7,986 nt of DNA from contig PUOZ01000184.1 in assembly GCA_003553165.1 (NCBI GenBank), positions 1-7,986 of the forward strand, in the 5' to 3' direction. The stretch is from Thioalkalivibrio sp. (GTDB lineage Bacteria; Pseudomonadota; Gammaproteobacteria; Ectothiorhodospirales; Ectothiorhodospiraceae). Position 1 is the first letter of the stretch. Every line of letters begins with the position of its first letter. The position numbers and the translations under genes are program-made. Positions 1 to 4,831 of this stretch are shown piece after piece. Under the pieces are notes generated by a model that saw only the letters and a list, made by a program, of their open reading frames with translations, was not told the origin of the DNA and ran no database searches.

Positions 1-1676
1 AGATCCGCTGCGAGACCATCAGCAAGGTGCTCTACCCCAACGACGAGCCGGAGACCGGCAAGCGGCTGCGCCTGATCCAGGGCTACCTGTTCGTGTCCTG
101 TTCTCTGCGCGACATGCTGCGCCTCTACGCACAAACCGGCGCTAGCCTGGAACATTTTCACAGGAAATTCTCGGTACAACTCAACGATACCCACCCCTCG
201 ATCGCAGTCGCCGAACTGATGCGCCTGCTGGTCGACGAACACGGGCTCGACTGGGACACCGCCTGGGGAGTGACGACACGCAGCTTTGCCTATACCAACC
301 ACACCCTGCTGCCCGAGGCACTCGAGCGTTGGCCGCTGCCACTCTTCGCAGCCACGCTTCCGCGCCACATGGAGATCGTCTTCGAGATCAACCGGCGCTT
401 TCTGGACGAGGTGCGAATCCGTTTCCCGCACGATCACGACATCATCGGCCGCGTCTCCCTGATCGACGAGAACGGGCCGCGTTTCGTACGCATGGCCCAC
501 CTCGCCTGCGTCGGCAGCTTCTCCATCAACGGCGTGGCCCAGCTGCACACCGACCTGCTGGCGGAAACCGTGCTGCGCGACTTCCACACCCTGTGGCCCG
601 AGCGCTTCAACAACAAGACCAACGGCGTCTCCCCGCGCCGCTTTGGCAACCTCAGTAATCCCGGGCTCTGTGAACTGCTGACGCGTTTGAGCGGACCGGG
701 CTGGGCCGGCGATCCCGCGAGCATGCGCCGCCTGGAGCCGTACGCGGACGATCCGGGAATTCACCAGGAGTGGCAGGGCATCAAGCTCGACCGCAAACGC
801 GTTCTGGCCCGCTACATCGCGGAACACACCGGTGTGATCGTCGATCCCCAGTCCATGTTCGACATTCAGGTCAAACGCATCCACGAATACAAGCGCCAGC
901 ACCTGAACCTGCTGCATATCATCACGCTCTACAACCGCATCAAGTCGAACCCGGGAGCGGACGTTATGCCACGCACCTTCGTCTTTGGCGGCAAGGCGGC
1001 CCCCGGCTATTTCATGGCCAAGCTGATCATCAAGCTCATCCACTCGGTGGCCGAGGTGATCAATCGCGATCCCGCGGTGAACCAGTCGATCCAGGTCGTG
1101 TTCGTGCCCAATTTCAATGTCAAGGTGGCACAGAAGATCTATCCGGCCGCGGATCTTTCCGAACAGATCTCGCTGGCCGGCAAGGAGGCATCGGGCACGG
1201 GAAACATGAAGTTCGCGCTGAACGGCGCGCTGACCATCGGGACCCTCGACGGCGCCAACGTGGAGATCCGGGAGGCGGTCGGGGCGGAGAACTTCTTCCT
1301 GTTCGGGCTGAGCGCGCCCGAGGTGCAGGCCCTGAAGGCATCGGGTTACCGTCCCTTCGATTACTATCAGAACAGCACGGAGCTGCGCGAGGCAATCGGC
1401 CTGATCCGGGACGGCTTCTTCTCCCACGGGGACCGGAATCTCTTCCGTCCGCTGGTGGACCACCTCCTGAATCAGGACGATTACCTGCTTCTGGCTGATT
1501 ATCAGGCGTACGTGAATTGCCAGGACGACGTGGACCGGTCCTATCGCGACAGGGACCGCTGGACACGGATGTCGATCCTGAACGTCGCCCGGATCGGCCG
1601 CTTCTCCTCGGACCGGGTGATCGGCGAATACTGCCGCGACATCTGGAACGTCGCACCGGTGACGGTCAATCCGTGA
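1..1676 (+). CDS. glgP: Glycogen/alpha-glucan phosphorylase, C-terminal part (5' end outside window)
   Basis: This is a PLP-dependent glycogen phosphorylase (GT35), which releases glucose-1-phosphate from alpha-1,4-glucans in the cytoplasm. The frame is open from the first bases, and the GTG at 27 lies inside conserved sequence ([11 protein letters not shown]), so the true start is upstream of the window. About 557 of an expected 800-830 residues are visible. Family landmarks in order are [29 protein letters not shown] sequence (here [13 protein letters not shown]), ILPRH-like [36 protein letters not shown] and [13 protein letters not shown]. The PLP-site block [19 protein letters not shown] has its Schiff-base lysine codon at 1209-1211, and [10 protein letters not shown] follows. 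The C-terminus, ending [17 protein letters not shown], matches bacterial GlgP, with a TGA at 1674-1676. No frameshift or missing catalytic segment is visible. The next gene lies 38 bp downstream on the same strand and may be co-transcribed. No other glg gene is in view. Substrate preference (glycogen or maltodextrin) cannot be settled from this part. Confidence 0.96.
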   Translation, partial: IRCETISKVLYPNDEPETGKRLRLIQGYLFVSCSLRDMLRLYAQTGASLEHFHRKFSVQLNDTHPSIAVAELMRLLVDEHGLDWDTAWGVTTRSFAYTNHTLLPEALERWPLPLFAATLPRHMEIVFEINRRFLDEVRIRFPHDHDIIGRVSLIDENGPRFVRMAHLACVGSFSINGVAQLHTDLLAETVLRDFHTLWPERFNNKTNGVSPRRFGNLSNPGLCELLTRLSGPGWAGDPASMRRLEPYADDPGIHQEWQGIKLDRKRVLARYIAEHTGVIVDPQSMFDIQVKRIHEYKRQHLNLLHIITLYNRIKSNPGADVMPRTFVFGGKAAPGYFMAKLIIKLIHSVAEVINRDPAVNQSIQVVFVPNFNVKVAQKIYPAADLSEQISLAGKEASGTGNMKFALNGALTIGTLDGANVEIREAVGAENFFLFGLSAPEVQALKASGYRPFDYYQNSTELREAIGLIRDGFFSHGDRNLFRPLVDHLLNQDDYLLLADYQAYVNCQDDVDRSYRDRDRWTRMSILNVARIGRFSSDRVIGEYCRDIWNVAPVTVNP

Positions 1677-1703
1677 GATCGCATGGCGCCGCGAAGACGG
1701 GCC

Positions 1704-1708
1704 GGGAG
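1704..1708 (+). promoter_or_regulatory. Ribosome binding site of the thioredoxin/HEAT gene
   Basis: GGGAG lies 6 nt before the ATG at 1715. The same frame stays open upstream into the end of glgP, so this site decides the start. The first residues after this ATG run directly into the thioredoxin-like fold. Confidence 0.6.
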
Positions 1709-1714
1709 CCGAAG

Positions 1715-2389
1715 ATGAGCCAACCAACCCAAACCATCGGTGCCGCGGTCGAGGCCCTCCTGCTGGTCGCGCCAGGCTGTCCGCACTGCGCCGGGGTGCT
1801 GGAGGGACTTGGCACCCTGATCAAGGAGGGCGCCCTGGGGCGACTCGAGGTGGTGAACATCGCAGTCCAGCCGGCGCTGGCGCGGGAACTCGGCGTGCGC
1901 GCGGTCCCCTGGATGCGGATCGGCCCGTTCGAATTGCCGGGCCTGCACACTCCGGCCGAGTTGCGGCACTGGGCCGATCTTGCCGGACGGGAAGACGGAA
2001 TGACCCACTACCTGGCGGATCTCCTCGCTACGGGGCGGCGCGCGCAGGTGGCTGCCCGCGTGCAACAGGACCCTGCGCTGCTACCCCGCCTCGTGGAACT
2101 TCTCGGCGACCCCCGGAGCGGCCTCAGCGTGCGCATCGGGGTGATGGCGACCCTGGAGGAGTTGCACGAGACCGGTGATCTTCTCAAGGGACTTGCCGAC
2201 GGCCTGGCCCCGCTGACACGGCACCAGGAGCCGCGTATCCGCGCCGACGCCTGCCATGCGCTCTCGCTGACCGGCGCACCCGGCATCCTGAACCTGATCA
2301 GGCCCTGCCTCGACGATCCGGACCCCGAGGTTCGCGACACGGCTGCCGACGCCATCGAGACCGTCGAGCAGGCGGCTTCAAAGCCCTGA
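1715..2389 (+). CDS. Thioredoxin-like fold (CPHC) protein fused to HEAT-like repeats
   Basis: This is a 224-residue protein with no signal peptide or membrane segment, so it is probably cytoplasmic. Residues about 12-90 look like a small thioredoxin-fold domain. A hydrophobic strand (ALLLVAPG) leads into CPHC at residues 22-25, and the conserved cis-proline loop is RAVPW with Pro65. The CPHC dipeptide is the DsbA/DsbC type rather than the CGPC of thioredoxin. Residues about 120-220 form two or three HEAT-like helical hairpins. The clearest is PCLDDPDPEVRDTAADAIETV near the C-terminus, preceded by HQEPRIRADACHALSLTG. HEAT repeats usually bind partner proteins, so a redox or scaffold role is possible, but I do not recognise a characterised homologue and assign no substrate. 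It starts 38 bp after glgP on the same strand, which suggests shared transcription but does not prove a role in glycogen metabolism. The ATG at 1715 was chosen because of the GGGAG 6 nt upstream. Confidence 0.85.
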   Translation: MSQPTQTIGAAVEALLLVAPGCPHCAGVLEGLGTLIKEGALGRLEVVNIAVQPALARELGVRAVPWMRIGPFELPGLHTPAELRHWADLAGREDGMTHYLADLLATGRRAQVAARVQQDPALLPRLVELLGDPRSGLSVRIGVMATLEELHETGDLLKGLADGLAPLTRHQEPRIRADACHALSLTGAPGILNLIRPCLDDPDPEVRDTAADAIETVEQAASKP

Positions 2390-2467
2390 AACCCTGGGGA
2401 AACGCCCCAGACCCGGCCGCAGCATCCGAGTTAACGTGAAAGAACGCGGCGCGCGTCCGGGGCGACC

Positions 2468-2499
2468 CGTAGGGCGGAAGAGCGCCGCGTCATCCGCCA
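2468..2499 (+). repeat. REP-like palindromic repeat, copy 1
   Basis: The copy begins CGTAGGGCGGAAGAGC and ends ATCCGCCA. Its own ends can pair (GGCGGA with TCCGCC) to form a hairpin. A second copy lies in inverted orientation at 2547-2582, sharing 14 of the first 16 bases and all of the last 8. The position between two convergent genes and the paired inverted layout resemble REP/BIME-type interspersed elements of gammaproteobacteria. Whether it recurs in this genome cannot be seen from the window. Confidence 0.65.
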
Positions 2500-2546
2500 C
2501 ACGGCGTTCGTACCGCCCCGGCGCCTGCGGCAACGCTGGCGCCAGA

Positions 2547-2582
2547 TGGCGGATAACGGCCTTCGGGCTCTTCCAGCCTACG
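2547..2582 (-). repeat. REP-like palindromic repeat, copy 2 (inverted)
   Basis: Read on the - strand this copy begins CGTAGGCTGGAAGAGC and ends ATCCGCCA, matching copy 1 in inverse orientation. Its middle is a few bases longer than in copy 1. On the + strand it contains GCC-TTCG-GGC, a stem capped by a UUCG-type tetraloop, and its outer ends GGCGGA and TCC(A)GCC can pair with one bulge. Together the two copies could fold into one long cruciform-like stem around a spacer of about 47 bp. Confidence 0.65.
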
Positions 2583-2683
2583 CCTCTTTCATCATCGGGG
2601 GTGCTTCACGACCACGATGCATGAGCGTTAGCACCGGGAATACCCCCGGAACCGGCCCGCTGAGGCTCTCGCGGGACTCAGAC

Positions 2684-3463
2684 TCAGCCGCGCCCGGCGC
2701 GCAGAATGCCGCGCGAACTGCCCTGGATGAACTCAAGCAGATTGCGAACCTCGGGTACGTCGGTCTCGGCCATCAGACTGGCGACGCGGGACTTGCGGTC
2801 ACTCCGCCCGCGCAGCACCTCCGCGAAGGCCCGGTGCAGAGCGTTGATGCTGGCCTCGCTGAACCCCTTTCGGCGCAGCCCCACCTTGTTGATCCCGATC
2901 AGCCGGGCATAGTTGCCGCTGGCGAGGCAATAGGGAGGCAGATCACGGTTTAGGGCGGACCCCATGCTGGTGAAGCCGTAGGAGCCGACCCGGCAGAACT
3001 GATGGACCAGGGTGAAACCGCCCAGGGTGCAATAATCCTGCACCTCTACGTGGCCGGCCAGGGAGGCCGCGTTCGAGAAGATGATCCCGTTGCCGATGAT
3101 GCAGTCATGGGCGATATGCACGTAGGCCATGATCAGGTTGTCGTGACCGATCAAGGTCTCGCCGCGACCGCGTTCCGTGCCCCGGTTCAGGGTGACCGAC
3201 TCCCGAATGACGTTGCGGTCACCGATCACCAGGCGCGTGGGTTCTCCGCGATAGCTCGTGTCCTGCGGGGCTTCGCCGATCGACGCGAACTGATAGATGC
3301 GATTGTCCTGCCCAATCTCTGTCGGACCCTGAATCACCACGTGGGGACCGATCCAGCTCCCGGCGCCGATACGCACGTTTGCTCCGATCACAGAGTACGG
3401 GCCAACCTGCGCCGAGGGGTCGATCTCTGCGCTGGGATGGATATCGGCGCGCGGGTCGATCAT
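2684..3463 (-). CDS. lpxA: UDP-N-acetylglucosamine O-acyltransferase
   Basis: LpxA carries out the first step of lipid A synthesis in the cytoplasm, moving a 3-hydroxyacyl chain from acyl carrier protein to O-3 of UDP-GlcNAc. The product has 259 residues (E. coli 262). The N-terminal two thirds is a left-handed beta-helix of hexapeptide repeats (IDPSAQVGPYSVIGANVRIGAG and so on). The active-site segment is YVHIAHDCIIGN, with His116 and His119 matching E. coli His122 and catalytic His125. VHQFCRVG and GLRRKGFS follow, and the C-terminal helical domain ends SSRGILR. At the acyl-pocket position equal to E. coli Gly173 this protein has Met167 (in SMGSALNRD), as in Pseudomonas LpxA, which points to a shorter, C10-like 3-hydroxyacyl donor. 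The ATG overlaps the fabZ stop by 1 nt, with AAGGA 9 nt upstream, indicating translational coupling. The gene is intact and appears to be the last in its operon, since no lpxB follows. Confidence 0.97.
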   Translation of the reverse strand: MIDPRADIHPSAEIDPSAQVGPYSVIGANVRIGAGSWIGPHVVIQGPTEIGQDNRIYQFASIGEAPQDTSYRGEPTRLVIGDRNVIRESVTLNRGTERGRGETLIGHDNLIMAYVHIAHDCIIGNGIIFSNAASLAGHVEVQDYCTLGGFTLVHQFCRVGSYGFTSMGSALNRDLPPYCLASGNYARLIGINKVGLRRKGFSEASINALHRAFAEVLRGRSDRKSRVASLMAETDVPEVRNLLEFIQGSSRGILRAGRG

Positions 3464-3918
3464 CACTCGATTTCCTTGCCCACGCACATCAGTTCGGCGG
3501 AGGCGCAGAGCTCGTCGCCCACGTGGGCCTCGGCGGCAAATTTCCAGATGCCCCGCACCGTCCGGATATGCTCGACGCGAAGCCGCAGCTGATCGCCCGG
3601 TTCAACCTGGCGCCGGAAGCGCGCCTGATCGATGCCCACGAAAAGATAAAGCTGCTTCTTGTCCTGGTTGACCCCCCGATGCTCCTCGGTCTTGAACGCG
3701 AGGAGTCCCGTCGCCTGCGCCAGGGCCTCGAGGATCAGGACCCCCGGCATCACCGGCTTGATCGGAAAATGACCCTGGAAGTACGGTTCGTTGATGCTCA
3801 CGTTCTTCAGCGCGACGAGATATTTTCCCGGCTCGTAGTCCGTGACCCGGTCAATGAGAAGGAAGGGGTACCGATGCGGCAGATAGCGCATCACCTCGTG
3901 GATGTCCAGACCTTCCAT
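3463..3918 (-). CDS. fabZ: (3R)-hydroxyacyl-ACP dehydratase
   Basis: FabZ dehydrates 3-hydroxyacyl-ACP to trans-2-enoyl-ACP in type II fatty-acid synthesis and competes with LpxA and LpxD for the same 3-hydroxyacyl-ACP pool. The product has 151 residues with a single hot-dog fold. It shows [13 protein letters not shown] near the N-terminus, then [26 protein letters not shown]. His50 and Glu64 in that segment match the catalytic His54 and Glu68 of E. coli FabZ (offset of 4), and [19 protein letters not shown] follows. The ATG at 3918-3916 was chosen because AGGTGA lies 7 nt upstream and the N-terminal length then fits the family. Starts further upstream would add an arginine-rich tail read from the lpxD remnant. 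The TGA shares one base with the lpxA ATG. The gene sits 26 nt after the degraded lpxD and seems intact despite it. Confidence 0.97.
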   Translation of the reverse strand: MEGLDIHEVMRYLPHRYPFLLIDRVTDYEPGKYLVALKNVSINEPYFQGHFPIKPVMPGVLILEALAQATGLLAFKTEEHRGVNQDKKQLYLFVGIDQARFRRQVEPGDQLRLRVEHIRTVRGIWKFAAEAHVGDELCASAELMCVGKEIE

Positions 3919-3925
3919 ATGGCCG

Positions 3926-3931
3926 TCACCT
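3926..3931 (-). promoter_or_regulatory. Ribosome binding site of fabZ
   Basis: AGGTGA on the - strand lies 7 nt before the ATG at 3918-3916. It fixes the fabZ start and rules out the longer in-frame upstream start. It lies in the 26 nt between the lpxD remnant's stop and fabZ, so fabZ keeps its own translation signal although the preceding gene is broken. Confidence 0.65.
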
Positions 3932-3944
3932 GTTCTTGTTGTTT

Positions 3945-4260
3945 CTATTCCGGGATCGCTGCGACGACGTCGCCTTCGAACCCCCAAGGTCGCTTCCTGC
4001 CCAGGCGCCGCAATGCGGCCAGGCTATGGTTCCATGCACGCGTCGTGGGCTGCGGCACGCCGAAGGCGTACTGCCCCTTTTCTGGCCGACCGCGGCACCA
4101 GTACCATCGTGTGGCTGGTTACAGCATCGACGATTTCGCCGCTCCCGAGTATACCGGCTCCTCCACCGATAGCGCAGTGGCTGCCTATGCGCGACGGGCT
4201 CAGACCTCTCGCTGACGGAATCTCCGCGGAACTCGCCGTCAGACCGGTGCCTTCGCCCAG
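3945..4260 (-). pseudogene. lpxD: Degraded lpxD (UDP-3-O-acylglucosamine N-acyltransferase) with large internal deletion
   Basis: Intact LpxD adds the N-linked 3-hydroxyacyl chain in lipid A synthesis and has about 340 residues. This slot holds only about 316 bp. On the - strand, positions 4191 to about 4077 encode RIGSHCAIGGGAGILGSGEI, then VDAVTSHTMVLVPRSARKG. This aligns with the last hexapeptide coils of E. coli LpxD (IGRYCMIGGA, then EICDKVTVTGMGMVMRP). Shifted by one base at the A4G4 run (4074-4081), the reading continues KGQYAFGVPQPTTRAW and then [10 protein letters not shown], matching the LpxD tail (GVYSSGIP, KVWRKTAA), and stops at TAG 3947-3945. Upstream, GEFRGDS (4237-4217) and, in another frame, RGLSPS (4209-4192) resemble the LpxD N-terminus (AELHGD, ITGVAS). 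About 230 codons between these pieces are gone, including the region of catalytic His239 in E. coli. No start codon or single open frame spans the pieces. The C-terminal match is strong, the N-terminal one suggestive. E. coli comparisons are from memory. Confidence 0.85.
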
Positions 4261-4269
4261 AGCCGGCGC

Positions 4270-4782
4270 TCAGCGAAGGCGCTGCATCGCGGCGATGATG
4301 TCATCCGTGATATCGATGCGATCGCTGGAATACAGCACGTTGCGCTCGGTCAGGATCAGGTCGATTTCGCGTTCCCGGGCCAGCGCGATGATGGCATCGT
4401 TGATCAGGCGCTGGAGCTTGGCCAGCTCCTCGTTGCGGCGCACGTTCAGGTCTTCGGTGAAGCTCTCCTGGGCCCTGCGGAACTCGCGGGAACGGGCGGT
4501 GAACTCGCGCTCCAGATCCGCACGCTGGTTTGCGGTCATCAATTCGCCCTCGCGTTCGAGCCGATCACGCAGCTTCTGCAGTTCCTCGCGCTCGGCGACC
4601 AGCTGGGAATCGCGCGGGGAGAATTCGCGCTCCAGTTCCCGCATGGCCTCGGCGGCCTGCGGCGAGTCCTCGAGGATCTTGTTCATGGTCACGAAGGCCA
4701 CGTTCTGTGCCGCCAGCGCGCCGGGCCACAGCAGGATGCCGAGCAGCAGGGCCCCGAGGACGATACCGGTTCTTGTCTTCAT
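4270..4782 (-). CDS. skp: Periplasmic chaperone Skp/OmpH
   Basis: Skp is a trimeric periplasmic chaperone that holds unfolded outer-membrane proteins on their way to the Bam complex. The product has 170 residues. It has a clear Sec signal peptide (MKTR, then a hydrophobic stretch to about residue 20, and ALA-A near residues 22-25). The mature part begins QNVAFVTMNKILEDSPQAAE, the family's typical opening strand. Residues about 45-125 are highly charged and helical (REELQKLRDRLEREGE, REFRRAQESF), forming the coiled-coil tentacles. The C-terminal strand region is DLILTERNVLYSSDRIDITDDI. The ATG at 4782-4780 has AGGAAG 4 nt upstream and starts exactly at the signal peptide. Extending upstream would run into bamA. 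It lies 49 nt after bamA, as in many gammaproteobacteria. Its TGA comes immediately before the first lpxD-like sequence. Confidence 0.95.
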   Translation of the reverse strand: MKTRTGIVLGALLLGILLWPGALAAQNVAFVTMNKILEDSPQAAEAMRELEREFSPRDSQLVAEREELQKLRDRLEREGELMTANQRADLEREFTARSREFRRAQESFTEDLNVRRNEELAKLQRLINDAIIALAREREIDLILTERNVLYSSDRIDITDDIIAAMQRLR

Positions 4783-4786
4783 ACAA

Positions 4787-4792
4787 CTTCCT
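4787..4792 (-). promoter_or_regulatory. Ribosome binding site of skp
   Basis: AGGAAG on the - strand lies 4 nt before the ATG at 4782-4780. It supports that start over in-frame alternatives upstream, which would overlap the end of bamA and hide the signal peptide. Confidence 0.6.
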
Positions 4793-4831
4793 GCATGACG
4801 GGTTGGATTCACGATCGAAGGCGGCGCGGCT

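Larger units (their letters stand above)
2390..2683. other. Convergent intergenic region, no gene
   Basis: These 294 bp lie between the stop of the thioredoxin/HEAT gene (+) and the stop of lpxA (-). Open frames here have no family resemblance and look like chance in GC-rich DNA. The region holds an inverted pair of palindromic repeats (2468-2499 and 2547-2582). It also holds smaller dyads: GGTGCT at 2600-2605 with AGCACC at 2630-2635, and CCGGG/CCCGG around 2634-2649. No stem is followed by a clear T-run on either strand, so no canonical intrinsic terminator is called. The dyads could still serve as 3' ends of the two converging transcripts. lpxB, which commonly follows lpxA, is not here. 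Confidence 0.8.

Noticed and set aside
770..1498. 242-residue open frame on the + strand inside glgP
   Set aside because: It is an out-of-frame read of the conserved phosphorylase sequence with no family features.
1120..1656. Antisense open frame of 178 residues within glgP
   Set aside because: It is composed almost entirely of Arg, Ser, Pro and Gly, has no motif, and lies opposite a strongly conserved gene.
2597..2649. Dyads GGTGCT/AGCACC and CCGGG/CCCGG as an intrinsic terminator
   Set aside because: The stems are short, the first has a 24-nt loop, and no T-run follows on either strand. They are mentioned only as dyads.
2436..2953. Small + strand open frames in the intergenic region and the end of lpxA
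   Set aside because: There is no convincing ribosome binding site and no recognisable domain. They cover the palindromic repeats or run antisense to lpxA.
3464..3487. Upstream start giving lpxA eight extra residues
   Set aside because: It would overlap fabZ by 25 nt. The ATG at 3463 has AAGGA 9 nt upstream and matches the usual LpxA N-terminus (IDPRADIHPSA).
3919..3987. Upstream TTG start extending fabZ by 23 residues
   Set aside because: The added residues are an arginine-rich read of the lpxD tail in the wrong frame. AGGTGA before the ATG at 3918 and the family length support the shorter form.
4022..4269. Continuous - strand frame after the skp stop, ending at a TAG near 4022, as a possible new small gene
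   Set aside because: It has no start codon at the right place, and its only recognisable part is the LpxD C-terminal coil, which leaves the frame at the A4G4 run. A decayed lpxD explains it better.
3902..4798. Long open frame on the + strand across skp, the lpxD remnant and the start of fabZ
   Set aside because: It is Arg/Ser-rich with no domain resemblance and lies antisense to well-recognised skp and LpxD sequence. It is a by-product of GC-rich codon use.
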